Part shown: piece after piece, positions 33,592 to 45,871 of the stretch | Numbering within the stretch: the stretch's first letter is position 1 | Layout: every line of letters begins with the position of its first letter | DNA from: Aurelia coerulea | Lineage: Eukaryota > Cnidaria > Scyphozoa > Semaeostomeae > Ulmaridae | Direction: 5' to 3' | Length of the DNA stretch: 64,000 bases | Assembly (NCBI GenBank): GCA_039566865.1 | Contig: CM076949.1 | Coordinates: forward strand, 21,676,501-21,740,500 | Program-made: the position numbers and the translations under genes | Notes under the pieces: generated by a model | Told to the model about the DNA's origin: nothing | The model's input: the letters and a program-made list of their open reading frames with translations, nothing else | Database searches by the model: none

Positions 33592-33950
33592 TTCTTTTTT
33601 TTATTGATCTAAAATGATACGATACATGTTACTACTACTATACTTTCTAATTACTTTACAAGCTATACAACACTACAGGGACGGGACCACAAGGAGCAAA
33701 AGACAATGACTACCCTATGGCCATTGACATAAAGACATGCAAAAATAGCAACCAATTAAGCAACTACGAAAGCTACAAAACAAATACGATTGATTACTGA
33801 TAAATACTAGAATCTGTTTCACATTGGATGTCAGGCCAGCAGGCCAGCATAGGAAAATGATGCTGAACAATAGGAACCCCGGACGAGAGAACAACAACGA
33901 CAGCTGTTGCTACCGCTACTGATCCCCCTCCAGAGTCCCCACGGCTCAAC
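33592..33950 (-). mobile_element. LINE 3' end, minus strand
   Basis: TTTTTTTTATTGATC..., GAGCAAAAGACAATGACTACC and the CTGTTTCACATTGGATGTCAG block are the complement of 3838-4173. No coding part is recognisable. Confidence 0.6.
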
Positions 33951-34114
33951 AAATTGCACATATGCTGTCAGATCAGGGTTTCTGATTCGCAATATTGATG
34001 GTCTGTAATTCCAAAAGACTCATGATATCAAAAGTGCCCGCTCTGGTCTCTGGAATTGTAGCAAGTTACACAATGTTCCTTTCAAGCAACTGAGTTGACG
34101 AAAAAGGGAAATAA

Positions 34115-34352
34115 CATTTTGCACATTTTAATTCAAAGTTTTTCAAAGATTCGATGAACATGTTCGCCAACATGACCCCCGTTTCCATGAAATTCAGCTG
34201 GTCGATCGAAAGTGACCACTGCTGTAAAGAATTTTATGTCTTGAATTATAACCGGAATATCAATCACGAGGCAAGTATCCCTTATACATACTCAACTCGA
34301 AGCAGAGTAAATAACCAAGTATCCTTTGTAATTAGCTTTCAAATAAAGCGTT
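34115..34352 (+). other. Weak candidate exon
   Basis: A frame opens at 34115 and runs to TAG at 34354. From the ATG at 34154 it reads MFANMTPVSMKFSWSIESDH then CCKEFYVLNYNRNI. Composition is protein-like and a tttttcaaag acceptor lies just before it, but no domain or neighbouring exon is found. The surroundings 33960-34720 are otherwise without recognisable features. Confidence 0.18.
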
Positions 34353-34719
34353 AGGAGGCTGAAGAGAACGCAGAAATCATGCAATGAAATGTTGGATAAA
34401 CGCAATCAATTTGTTTACCTTACTTATCGAATCTGCGGCTTTCACTACATAGTCATATCGATTTTTTTACTTCTCTCAATATGGGCGTCCTTATGTCAAC
34501 ATAATCGAGCATTTTGAATACAAAAGCAGAATTAGATCCCTTTTCTTAATTATCTTTAGCTGACTAACAACTAGCCGATTTTTTCCTTCAATCACTTTGG
34601 AGTTTTGCGAAACAAAGAGCAGTCCACGCAAAGTCTTCAAAGATGGTGTGTATTTCTATTGAAATGCAAACTTCGCCTCGATTTGAAGTCAGCCTACACA
34701 TTAGAAACTCGTGTTTTGC

Positions 34720-35229
34720 TAGCATAGGTTCCAAATTTTTAACTTGGCGTAAAAAGGTGGGTGTAAAATTCAAGGACCATTTCCTTCTGATTGAATTGCT
34801 TAAAAGAAACTTTTAATTCTACCGTTGGACTTTTCAAAAATTTTGAATTTCGAAATTACAGCGTATCTTACCTTTCAATTCATTTGAGGATGTGACGTCA
34901 TCAAATTTCTAGCACTTAAACCAGATGAGTGACAGATTTTTGCTTGATACCATGTTGGAGGCATTCATAAACTGTGATTTTCTTCGAATTTATTTCATGT
35001 TGCGTCAAACAGTTTAGAAATTACTAAGGATTTAAGTTTTTTTTTGAAAATTTTTCTTGAATTCTTGAAAAAGAAGAAAAACGCTCTAATTATGAAAATA
35101 TTGAAGATTTTGGAAAAGTCTAATGGTAGAATTATAGAGAAATAGCTAACGTTTCTTTGAAGTCATTCAGTTCAAAGAAATAGGTCACTGAATTTTACAC
35201 CAGTCTATTTAAAGATTTGGAACCTATGC
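34720..35229. repeat. Foldback element, family K (copy 4)
   Basis: AGGTTCCAAATTTTTAACTTGG to TATTTAAAGATTTGGAACCT, with the same TTCTACCGTTGG arms, in the opposite order to copy 3. Confidence 0.8.
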
Positions 35230-35272
35230 TTGTTTTGCTACCAATGCTTATTTTGCCTACCATTATAGCGTA

Positions 35273-35385
35273 AAAGCTCTATTATGCCCCCGTCTCTATT
35301 AATCCCCCCTCTCTAATAAGCCCCTCACCTCTTAGCCAAAGTTTTAAATAAGCCCCCCTCTCTAATGAGCCCCCCCCCCCCCACT
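35273..35385. repeat. TCTCTAATAAGCCCCCC stutter element
   Basis: It begins AAAAGCTCTATTATGCCCCC and repeats TCTCTAATAAGCCCC-like units four to five times before a C-run. Related to 14868-14963. Confidence 0.65.
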
Positions 35386-35597
35386 TAGATCAAATTCCAG
35401 AGGCTACCAAAGATTTTCCATTTATTGAGCTAGACAAGGTTGCATAACAGTTTTCTGCAGCTCACTTATCTTCGTCTCAATACCAATGGTCAATGCTATA
35501 GGAATGACAACTACCTTCATGTTCCACAAATATTATTATTTGAAACGATTATCCTTACGGCCGAGAAAAAAACTTGTGTCTGTCAAATCACAGACAT

Positions 35598-36040
35598 ACA
35601 GTAGTGTCCCGCATATAAGAAACGCAAATTCAAGAAACACAGACCCTGATTTTCAAAATAATACCCCATTTTATAAGAAACTTGTTCAGGTCTGAAAAAA
35701 GCTTGTTTCTTATTTAAAACTGTGTATTGAAACCTTGGAATTTTTCAGCTTTCCGGTTGAATTGAACTGTACCTATTCAAATCAAAAGAAGAATTTTGTA
35801 TGCAGACTAAGCAAAAAGCACCTATCTGGAATAATTTCCTGAAAGTGAGAATATACGAGTACAATTCAAAATATAATTTTTGTATCACAATCATAGAGCT
35901 AATATCTGAGTAACTGATCAATAGTACTTGATTCTTTGATTAGAAATTTTACCCTGATTTCTAAGTTTATGTCATTTTATAAGAAACGCATCAGACCTGA
36001 AATTGAAAAAGCTGTTTCTTATTTGCGGGACACTACTGTA
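35598..36040. repeat. TIR stutter element, family J (copy 3)
   Basis: Perfect ends TACAGTAGTGTCCCGC / GCGGGACACTACTGTA with TA at each border. The interior carries repeated ATAAGAAAC / GTTTCTTAT motifs. Probably mobilised by a Tc1/mariner/pogo-type transposase. Confidence 0.85.
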
Positions 36041-36116
36041 TGTCCAAAGAGCTGCCAAAATTTGCCAACTCTGATTTTGACTATTATTATCATTACTATT
36101 ATTATTGTTATTATAT

Positions 36117-36809
36117 ACCGGGTGCGCCAAAATAAACTATGCACGTTTGGCAGGCCACAATAAATCATACACTGGACCGATTTTAAAGATTTATGACTTA
36201 ATCTTTAGCAGAAAGCCTGAATTAGATTCTAAGACTTTTTGCAAATTTTTCCGTTTTCAGTTTTTAGAGCAAGAAGCGAGTTTCTTAAAATGTTCGTTTT
36301 CGAGAACATTGAAACGATAAAAAAACGTCGATCAAATTTTAAAAGATTCAACATGAATCATTAAAGAGAAAATGTTTTCAGGGGGATTTAGGGGTTTAAG
36401 ACGAACTCTCGTACAGCAGATTACAATTAATCGATTTCTAAATCGCAAATTACCACGAACAAGTTCTCTCTTTGTCCATTGATGTCGATTCTTTAGAAAA
36501 CTTGATCGATGATTTATGATCGTTTTCAGTGTTTTTCAGTGTTTTCGAAAACTAACTCAGTAAAATAATTTTAAAGGAAACCAACGCTTGCCTCCGAAGA
36601 TGCTTGCTCTAAAAACTGAATTTAATTTTTGATATTTCGTCCTGCCAAAAGGGCTGTTTACAAAAAGTCCTGCATCCAAAAATTAAATTAATCGTAGTAT
36701 CTAACTCAGGCTTTCTGCCAACGATTAAGTCATAAATCTTCAAAATCGGCCCAGTGTACGATTTATTGTGGCCTGCCAAACGTGCATAGTTTATTTTGGC
36801 GCACCCGGT
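36117..36809. repeat. MITE family B (copy 3)
   Basis: ACCGGGTGCGCCAAAATAAAC to GTTTATTTTGGCGCACCCGGT, perfect 20-base ends flanked by TA, with extra internal sequence compared with copy 1. TTA microsatellites border it on both sides. Confidence 0.9.
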
Positions 36810-36814
36810 ATTGT

Positions 36815-37340
36815 TATTATTATTATTACTTTTGCATTTTTGACAAAATCTCATGCTCACTTTAAAATCTGACATCTGTCAGAGTATCGTACGAGCGAAT
36901 TTTAATTCACACGAAAAACTCACTTCAGCGCAATAGTGCGAATAACACGATAGTGCGATAATTTTTCTTTCAGATCTAAATGCACGTGTGTTTGTTGAAA
37001 TGGCTTCTGAACAGAATTCGAAACCATGGAGGATTTTTATTCATTTCGTTCGTTCATTCGTTCAGAAGTTTGTCGCCCATTCAAAAACAAGACTTGGATC
37101 TTAAATGTATGAGCAGGAACAAAATAAATTGCAATCACATAACCAATAAGACACTATAATAAGAATGTTAATAATGAATTTCTTCAAAGTTGGTTAATAA
37201 TATGAATAGTTTTCTCTAAAGGGAAGAGTAACTAATTAACACCAACTATTCTCTAAAGGGAAGAGTAACTAATTAAAACCAACTATTTAACTACAAAACT
37301 AAATCTAACATATTATTTACACTGCATGAAAAGCATAGGC
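36815..37340. repeat. Duplicated segment, copy 1 (with insertion)
   Basis: The stretch TTGCATTTTTGACAAAATCTC ... TAACCAATAAGACAC and then TGCATGAAAAGCATAGGCT matches 39314-39655. Copy 1 has an extra piece of about 165 bases (37153-37320) that itself contains a tandem CTCTAAAGGGAAGAGTAAC unit (37213-37288). Confidence 0.8.
36976..37108 (+). other. Weak candidate exon in duplicated segment
   Basis: After tttttctttcag a frame reads DLNARVFVEMASEQNSKPWR then IFIHFVRSFVQKFV and stops after 44 codons. The second copy near 39450 has lost two bases and is frameshifted. No domain recognised. Confidence 0.2.
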
Positions 37341-37739
37341 TATGGGTCACTGTTTCAAATTGTGCAAGAGAAATAGGAAATACAACTCTACCATCATTGA
37401 TCTTGAGAAAAAGTACGAGAAGGCAAAATTTATGAATCTTGAGAATGAGCGCCGTAGGATTAATATGCAAAGATGGTGATCTAAATGGCATACTGCAAGC
37501 ATTGACGAGCATTGGAAACTCCCATGAAAAACATTGTTAGAAAACTAATAAACATTTGCATAAGGACAACGTATTATATATTTTGTAGGAAAGACAAGGA
37601 ATGGACCAATCCAGAACTGTTATCATTTAAGAAAATAAGATTATTGATGGCAGAAAGGCTTGACTAACATGCCCTTCGATGGAGAGTGGTAGTCAAGAAA
37701 AAATTTTTTTTATACTGAGTTTTGTCGTAAGTTTCACAT

Positions 37740-38235
37740 TTTAAAGATTTTTAAATCTTTAAATCTTTATCTTAGTTGTACATCTTTATTAAGAGGTGAT
37801 TGATGCTCTGATCTGCTTTGCCACACATCCTATATTTACTGTCTCGTTGAGTCTTATCAATTTTTGCTTTCACTAAATTTGTTCTCACTGCCTGTTATTC
37901 AGCTGCCATAATGGGGCCATAACGAGGGTCTCCTCCAGGCTTCCCTCTTTTAGCCACAACCATTGATCTTTATCTGCCACATCCTCTGTTTGTCTGAGGA
38001 ACTGACCATGCAGCACTTTCTTTTTCCAGTTGGTTTCCTTTCTTGTCTATTCCTGTTCTTGAACTCACGTTCTGTTTCAAGGTCCTCATCCTCAGTATCA
38101 CCTCTTCTAGCTGCAACCAACAGTTTCTCCCAGCTTTCTTTGACGTATCTTTTCAGGCCAATTATGGCGAGACTGACAGTATCTTCAACGCTCATGAGTC
38201 CCCTTCCACCCTGGGTCCTCCCTGGGTACGTTTTA
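37740..38235 (-). pseudogene. Decayed LINE reverse-transcriptase C-terminal region
   Basis: On the minus strand the segment from about 38230 down reads GGRGLMSVEDTVSLAI, ESWEKLLVAARRG, then after frame changes DKTQRDSKYRMCGKADQSIN. The GGRGLISVED...KLL and KIDKTQxxSKCRxCGxxDE motifs are typical of the C-terminal part of non-LTR retrotransposon polyproteins in marine invertebrates. Stops and frameshifts show it is dead. Confidence 0.7.
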
Positions 38236-38423
38236 AGTAATAAAAACACAAGAAACAATTGAAAACAAAGTAAGAATAGCATATGGCTTTCTTTGACTAA
38301 AAGAAACATTTTCTTAAATAGTTTGTCCTTGTGCTGAAGTTTCTTAAGTTTTTAGCAATCTAAGAGTTGAATCTTTATGAAGAGGTTCAAATAGAAAAGC
38401 TGTGTAAAAATAACGCTTCTTGT

Positions 38424-39110
38424 GAGCGGAATGGCTCAGTGGTAGCAGGCTTGAGTACCAAATTGATGGTTGGTGGTTCGAGTCCCCGCCCTGCCGAACC
38501 CGCTAAGTAGAGTGAGGAAATTCGCCAACTCTCTGTAATTCCAGGCTAAATGCAATCACGAGGTTTGATAACTTCGAAGGACCAGGATCCCAGGGGGGGG
38601 GGGTACTTCGCTATAAATTTATACAAGTGTGTGCGCCGCCAGGATTTCTGTTATGACCCAATCCCAGAATTTTGGTCAGATATTGATACCCAATCCCAGA
38701 ATTTTGAAGTAGTAGCAAAGAACAATTCAACGTTAAATAGCATTCAATTTCAATTCAATTTCATTCAGTTTCAACGGATTTCCTCTCAGTTATGGTCACA
38801 AGCAGAAAAAATCTGTTCTGAATCAATGGGGACATTCGGGGACATTCAACACCCATTACCAGAATTTTTAGTATAACAGTCAACCCCAATCCCAGAAAAT
38901 GCCAAGTGAAAGTATACCCCAATCACAGAAAATTTCCAGTAAAAGTATACCCCATTCCCAGAATTTTCAGGCCAAAAACTACCCAAAACTGGCGCACATC
39001 CCCGTCTGACCCGATAGTGAAGTACCCCCCCCCCCCCCCGGAAGGATGCTGCTTCGATAAGCTCGGCTTCTTCAGATGCTAGATATGGATAAAGAACTGA
39101 AGCTTCTTTA
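38424..39110 (+). mobile_element. tRNA-derived SINE, type 2, split by H2
   Basis: Head GCGGAATGGCTCAGTGGTAGC with box B GGTTCGAGTCCCC; the body AAGGACCAGGAT resumes after H2 as AAGGATGCTGCTTCGATAAG. Confidence 0.7.
38590..39041. mobile_element. Poly-G/C-capped stutter element H2
   Basis: CCAGGGGGGGGGGGGTACTTCG to GAAGTACCCCCCC...CCGG. The interior repeats ACCCAATCCCAGAATTTTG variants at least seven times. Flanks AGGATC / AGGATG suggest a worn 8-bp duplication. Confidence 0.8.
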
Positions 39111-39313
39111 AATTATTTGACCCAGTACTACATAGTTGGGTAACTTTTTAGCGACCTGACAGTTGAGTTTCTCATGAAGATTCTTGTCAAAAAAACACGT
39201 GTACTCTCTAGCAACCTGAATACATTAGTGACAACCATCAATCTTTGAATGAAACGAAGCGCGTGAATAGCAGCTGTGACTAATTGAACCTTTCCTTTTC
39301 ATGACGAAAAACT

Positions 39314-39655
39314 TTTGCATTTTTGACAAAATCTCATGCTCACTTTAAAATCTGACATCTGTCAGAGCATCGTACAAGCGAATTTGAATTCACACGAAAA
39401 ACTCACTTTAGTACAATAGTGTGAACTTTCTTGCTAGAATTCTTTCAGATCTAAATACATGTGTTTGTTGAAATGGTTTCTGAACAGAATTTGAAACCAT
39501 GGAGGATTGTTATTCATTTCGTTCGTTCATTCGTTCAGAAGTTTGTCGCCCATTCAAAAACGAGACTTGGATCTTAAACGTATGAGCAGGAACGAAATAA
39601 ATTGCAATCACATAACCAATAGGACACTGCATGAAAAGCATAGGCTGGGTCGCTG
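39314..39655. repeat. Duplicated segment, copy 2
   Basis: Matches 36815-37340 without the inserted piece; several point changes and a 2-base loss. Confidence 0.8.
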
Positions 39656-39767
39656 TTTCAAGACATAACAAATTTCGTTTGCAAAATCGAAGAACAACGA
39701 AATAAGTGCAACAAAATTTTGTCCATGCAGCCAAATTCGATAGCCTTATAGACCTTATACAGGTTGT

Positions 39768-40515
39768 CCCAAAAAAAGTGTTCGACGTTTGATTAACTAT
39801 TAAAAAGTAACGAAACACTGAACGGGCTCTATGGTAAGATAACCATATTACTGAGATTTTAAATTAATTTTAGACTCCAGGAGCTAACAAATCGGTTAAA
39901 TATTCGCAGAGTTACTTACGAGCTTTTGAAGTTTAAGTTTGTGCAAAAGCTGAAACCGGACGCCCCTTGATTGCATATTTTGTGAAAGTAGAATCTCGTT
40001 TATTGAAAGTAAATCAAATGGAATTTCAAAAGCACTTTCGATAAACTAGCTACTATAACATTGAATCAAGGTTTGGATGCTTGGAGGAATCCTGTTCAGC
40101 ACAATTTGGAATTGCCCAGTCTCTCATCGATTAAGTTTTCATTCCATGTTTTTTATACATATGCATTCTTTAGTAAATTTTGGCGACGGTTACAGGAATT
40201 AAATAACTTTGAAAGTCCTATTTGGTTTGCTCTAATATTGATGAGAGGTAAAACACTGGACAGTCTTCTTTTACCTCGATTTTATGACGTCTTTTTGGAA
40301 AACAAGTCAGTTATGGGCGTCTGGTTTCAGCTTTCGCACAAACTTGAACTTCAAAAGCTTGCAACTCCGTGAATTCTTAACAGATTCGCAAGATCCTGGC
40401 GTCTAAAACTAATATAGAATCTTAGGAACATGCTTATGTAACCACGAGCCTGTACCTTTTATCGTTATTTTTTAACGTTTAATCAAAAGTCGAACAATAT
40501 TTTTAGGACACCCTA
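39768..40515. repeat. TIR element family L
   Basis: CAGGTTGTCCCAAAAAAAGTG to ATTTTTAGGACACCCT, with inverted inner blocks TTCGACGTTTGATTAACTAT and AACGTTTAATCAAAAGTCGAAC. A partial relative ends near 49491. Confidence 0.7.
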
Positions 40516-40977
40516 GACAAGATTCAAGTTTCAGTCATATCAGCTGCATGATAATTGAATTTCCACAACTGTATTCTCTTTATTTTAGAATTGATCCGCA
40601 TCTAGCCCAGTCTTTATTTGGAAAATAATATTATATTATCTAATGACTATCAACAGCGTTATTGACATAAAACTAAAATGTACTGTTGCCCTGGCGTCAA
40701 AATTTGCTTCGTTCTTTCCAGGACGAACTACCGGCTGAGGCAGAAAAACGTGGGATGGGGCATTTAAAACGTTAAAAAACAACGCAGATTGTGTTTGTTT
40801 GAATTTTGTAATGCAGAAGAAACATTAAAATGAATGAACGGAGTTAAAGGCAATCTGTCTCATTCATAATTGGATGAAGATTGTACAAGGGAATTAGAGA
40901 TTTTTTGGCAGGATTAACAGAAAAGAATTGGAAAGAAAGAGATCATTTCGAATTGAATTGAATTTTTATCATGCCTA

Positions 40978-41270
40978 CCCGGGGGGCTACTTAGTATATT
41001 TTGCTGACGGGATGTGCACCCCTTTCCGGGTACCGATTTCGCCTCTTTTTTCTAATGCCGGGTATCAAAAGAAGGCAGTTTTTCTAAAGCCGGTTGTCAA
41101 AAGTTTTATTTCATTGTTTTTTGACAAATTTTTACGTTTAGGGTATGCATTTCGCCAATTTTTGCTAAAGCCTGATATCATTTCGAAGGAAAATTTCTAA
41201 AGCCGGGTGAAAAATTTTCTCTTTGGAGTGCACACCCCCGTACAATTGAAAGTCAAGTACACCCCCCGGG
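40978..41270. mobile_element. Poly-G/C-capped stutter element H3
   Basis: CCCGGGGGGCTACTTAG to AAGTACACCCCCCGGG, with a perfect 8-bp duplication CATGCCTA. The interior repeats TTTCTAAAGCCGGGT / GGTATCAAAA. Confidence 0.9.
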
Positions 41271-41645
41271 CATGCCTAGAGTCTGGGCTCTAGCTTCTTT
41301 CCTTTGTCTAAGCTATGTTCTCTAAACCAATCACATGCGTGACAGAGCCCCTTTAAAACGAGCCACATTTGTCAAAAACAACTCAGGTTCTGTTTGTTTT
41401 GAATTTTGTAATGCAGAAGAAACATTAAAATGAATGAAAGGAGTTAAGTGGAGGTAATCTACAAATAGGACAAAGAAAACGCCTACGCACGTAGTTGTTC
41501 CTCTTGCTAAACAATATCCACGAACGTGCCGAAATCAACAAATACAATAGGCTAATAATAGAATACCCTCTTCCGTCTCCGTTGATTCTCTTTTAAGGGT
41601 TTGTGTAAGGTTAAAGGGAGTTTGCAATGGCGTATGGGCTTCTCA

Positions 41646-42382
41646 TTAACCCTTTGCATGCTGCAGGCCCAAATTTGGGCCCAGCAAAACTTTCACTTCC
41701 ATGCTGCGGGCCCAGATATGGGCCGAAGTACCTCCTCTACTTTATTTCCCTCTGTGGATCGATCGGATGCAAAACAGGCGGAAATATTTCGCTCAATGTT
41801 TTTAACAGGGAATTTAGTGTTGTCTGTGACAAAAATTTACCATGGTTTACAGTGAAGTTTTACGATTTATTGGCAATCCAAGTTTCTCCGACTTCATCGC
41901 GTAGTTTTTCTTCGATTTTTCTCTAACTTCTCAAAATTTTCATCTGTTTTATTTTCTCGATAAATTACGTTCTCCACTAGCAATCAGCTTGCGAAAGATC
42001 TCATTTTGATGCGCGAGGGCTGCTCTTTTGATTTAGCCTCCTTCTGGTAAGGTAGATAGCCTCTATGTGACGCAGTAGAAGAAAAAATGGGCCTAAGCAG
42101 CGGCGGCTGCCGGAGCGGAGCTGTAAACACATCGCAACTCACTCCAAAGTCATTCTCCCGCTAAATAAGGTAAAGTAAGGTATTTAGCAGTAATATAGAG
42201 ACAAGAAATGAAAACTACAGTTAATTTTGAACAATATTTGTAAACTTTATTTTCAAATAAAAAGACTTCCTGCCGATGAAAAACAAGTTTGAAATTTTGA
42301 ACTGCCATATTTGAATTCTTGCGGAAAATATTCAGTCTCACAGGGCAATCACCTGAAAACAATTCAGCACGCAAAGGGTTAA
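41646..42382. mobile_element. piggyBac-like MITE (TTAA target)
   Basis: TTAACCCTTTGCATGCTG at the left, CAGCACGCAAAGGGTTAA at the right. Ends of the form TTAA-CCCTTTGCxTGCTG are characteristic of piggyBac-type non-autonomous elements. No transposase is encoded. Confidence 0.85.
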
Positions 42383-42817
42383 ATAGAACAGAAGAAGACA
42401 CTCACACACCGCAATGCTTCTTTGGCTATCAATTGTTCACAGCACGTGTGGGGCATCGATTCAAATAGGCTAAAGGTTTAGATTTTGTGCTCTTTGCAAA
42501 GGCAATCTTTTTACCTTTCACAATCTGACAACATCCAATTCAAATCGTTGTCGCACACGCACCGTGAACAATGGGTAACCAAGGAAACGATGCTGTATCC
42601 AAGTGTTTTCTTTTTTCTATATTTAGAGAAGCCTGTTTACCATTGCACACTTCCTTCAGATTAGCTAACGAAATCTATTTTGTTAAAATCGGCCATTAAT
42701 TTCCATATTTCTCTGCATCTTTTTTGTGATATAGCTATTTCGCTGGAAAGGTGTCGTTTTTAGGAGAACTTTCTGCTTCTCGATAATTTGATGACAATTT
42801 GATGAATTGTCCACACG

Positions 42818-43176
42818 CAGGGGCGGATTCAGAACGGTTCAAACAGTGCAGTTGCACCTGTTAAATTTTCTCAATGATTTGTTCTGCAAAAAACGTTTGA
42901 AACTTATTGCTGATTGGTGCATTTTAATCAAAAATTCCAATTTGCTGCGATTAATACCTAAGATCTTAATAAGAATGAGAGTTCTTAATAAGAATTTTCC
43001 TTCTGTGTAGAAATGATTTTAATTGGCGTTGTTAGAGATTTTTTAACAAAAGTGGCGTTCCCAGACAGAAAAAGGGGTGTGGTCCTGAAAAATTATGCAG
43101 CGAAAAGAGCCTTCGGCGCCGAGATATGGCGTCCAGTGCACCTGTTTAAAAAATTGCTGTGCTGGATCCGCCCCTG
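42818..43176. mobile_element. hAT-like MITE (CAGGGGCGGATTC ends)
   Basis: CAGGGGCGGATTCAG to CTGGATCCGCCCCTG. The flanks GTCCACAC(G) and GTCCACAG suggest an 8-bp duplication with one change. Confidence 0.8.
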
Positions 43177-43919
43177 GTCCACAGGGATACGAAATGAGTA
43201 ACAGTAGCTTTTTTGTACTCTAACGCAATGCATGTTTTGTTTCTATTTTTGGGAGAGAAACAGTATGGTTCAGGAGTTCACACGTGCATGAAGATGGATC
43301 TAATTGAGGAGAGCATATTCTAGAAATCTTACGAAAGTCAATTCTAAAAATAGCCTTAAATCACGGACTCATCATATTGAACCCATAAACGCAACAAAAA
43401 CACCGAAATCAGTAGAAAGAAGACTATTAACTCCTGTAAAAGAAACAAGAACCAAAATAAGCCTGTAACAAGAGAAAAACTGTTAAATCCTGTAAGACAA
43501 AACCGAATCAGCCTTATAACCTGTAAGGAATGAAACGAGTTAATAACTCACCAGTAACTGCTGAAAAGACAGACGTGAAGTCACCAAATACAAGTCAATT
43601 CTGCCAAAATCACCCATTATTAGGGAACAGAAATACCGACTTTGACCAATATCTATTCTCAAAAGTACCAATTTGCTGTGTCATATTAGAGGGCCTTGCC
43701 TTAAACAAACTTTTGTTTTACGCAATTCATCCCAGGTGTTTGCAACAATAAAACTCGGAATGGTGTGTTTGCTTGCAGAGACTTCAAAATTTGATCTCAT
43801 TTTTTCAGAATTAAAGATGATAAATCTATGGAAAGCGAAAGAAACTGATTCAATGCCGATTACTGGGACTCTGCTGCTGATGAAGGTAGGCCATATACCT
43901 TCCTTGATAGCCAATAGCT

Positions 43920-44550
43920 ACCGGGTGAGTCAGAAAACAGTTTCTTCGTTTAGAAGGCCACTGCGCCATGAATATCAAATCAATGATATTCCAAACTGCC
44001 TTGCTTTATTGCCAAAAGGTTCAATTAGGTTCAGTAGTTTACCCGGCCTTAATCGGCCATTCCTTCCCGTAGATATGGGTGATTTTGTGCAGAAAGCCCC
44101 TTCCAAAAACCTGCAAAAACGAATGGAAACAATGAGCAAATTTTCCTTCCTAAGATTGATGACACTCACATAAATTCATGTATTTTGTCCTCTTGGGAGA
44201 ATGGAATCCCCTTGAATAGGTCATCGATACCAAGGGGAGGACTTGTTCACCCTCCCAAGAGGATAGCACGTGCTAAAGCGTCCACAAGTCATTGCTGTAA
44301 GGCCATTGTAAGGCAGAATGTCAAGGAAATTTTTAATGATTTTTGGGCACGTTTTGAAGGTTTTTTGAAGGGGTTTTCTCGAGAATATTCCTTATAACTT
44401 CCGAATGGAGTGGCCGATTTCACTCAGGTAAATTTTATAGTAGATTTGAACATTTCTACCATTAAACTATATATTTGCCAATATCATTGTCTTGATATCC
44501 AGGGAGCCGTGACCTTTCAAACGGGGATTCTTTTTTCTGACTCACCCGGT
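43920..44550. repeat. MITE family E (copy 2)
   Basis: ACCGGGTGAGTCAGAAAACAG to TTTTTTCTGACTCACCCGGT; nearly the same length as copy 1. Confidence 0.9.
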
Positions 44551-44904
44551 ATGATTCATCAAAGAGTTTGAAATCTTATCAAAACAAGCACATCTCTGTC
44601 ATTCATTGATGTTTTAAATTTTTTGACGTAACACGTTAAATTCTGGAAGCCTCATCTTATTTGTAGCATTCCCGAATAATTTTTTAGCATAGGTCAATAG
44701 TTGAAGGGATGAAATCTGATGTAAAATCGATTCGTGGTAAACCAGCTCTGTATCTTTATTAGTTATTTTTCCATGTCAGTTTTCGTAAAGGTACTCAAAA
44801 GGTTGCAAGAAGCTTATTTTCAGCCATGTGATCGAAGTACGGCGATGCCATTGGCTAATAAGCGTGAAATTGGATGGTTTGCGGGTTTCCATGTGCGCTT
44901 AAAC

Positions 44905-45191
44905 CCCGGGGGTACATGACTTGTGGATGGACGGGGGTCTGCCGTCCTGTTTTCAGAAAGCTAGCCACTTCTAATTACCGAAACTTGCCTTGGTACCCAC
45001 TTTGATGAAGAATTTTAGCGAAAAACTGCCCAGTTTTTACTATTTCTGCGATTTTCAGCGAAACTCCACCCATGCTTATGGAAAATCTGCCGAAAAAGGA
45101 CCCTTATTTAGAGAATGTTGTGCCCAAAAACCCACCCATATGGGTGGCACATACCTGTACCCTGAACATGTTATGTACCCCTCTTCCCCGG
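44905..45191. mobile_element. Poly-G/C-capped stutter element H4
   Basis: CCCGGGGGTACATGAC to TTATGTACCCCTCTTCCCCGG. Flanks GCTTAAAC / GTTCAAAC match 6 of 8. Confidence 0.75.
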
Positions 45192-45559
45192 GTTCAAACG
45201 ACAACGGCACAGTTTGAACACGGGTTCCTTTGCAGGCACGCGGAGATTTCAGACTACTTAAAGGCACACTGTCGTGGCACTGATTGGATGAATAAGACAA
45301 TATGAAAGAATAGAATTAGGCAGGCTTCAGTAATTTCGCTGTACACTGACATTCACGCGAAGATGATAACGATCAGACTCCCTTTATTCTCAAAACAAAG
45401 TATGATCTAAGAGCATAAAGGCTTTTTAATGATCCAGAGGCCAAGTCCTTTGTTAGTGATTTCAACATCACAACCAGCCAATTACAGCCACGACAGTGTG
45501 CCTTTAAAAATCAAATATGGCCCAAGTAAACAAGAAGGACAGATAATGTTAACATACGA

Positions 45560-45871
45560 TCCGCTACCTTTGGTTGACACCTCAGAACAAAGCGATTAGC
45601 GATTGCAGACAAAGAGAATTCCATGCCTGGTCGGTCAAGGCATAAACAAAAGCAAAGCAAGGCGCAAAAGTTACTCTGAAACCCAGGTAGCTAGCTCGCT
45701 CGTTGTGCATTCCAGAAATAGTTTTTAAGAGCAGACATGAGCACAAATTCAAAGAAGAACGATATATCTAAACTCCTGTCTCAGGCATTTCATTTGTTTG
45801 ATTCAGAAGCAGATTGACAGGCGATTCAATTCACTTTTTTGGGTGTAATTAAAACACTTACTGCTCAGCTT
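45560..45871. repeat. Foldback element, family I (left half)
   Basis: AAAGCGATTAGCGATTGCAGAC through to the AAAACACTTACTGCTCAGC centre, where a hAT-like element is inserted. The right arm is not found after it. Confidence 0.75.

Noticed and set aside
40061..40372. 103-codon frame inside family L
   Set aside because: It lies in the interior of a TIR element with mirrored ends and has no recognisable domain.
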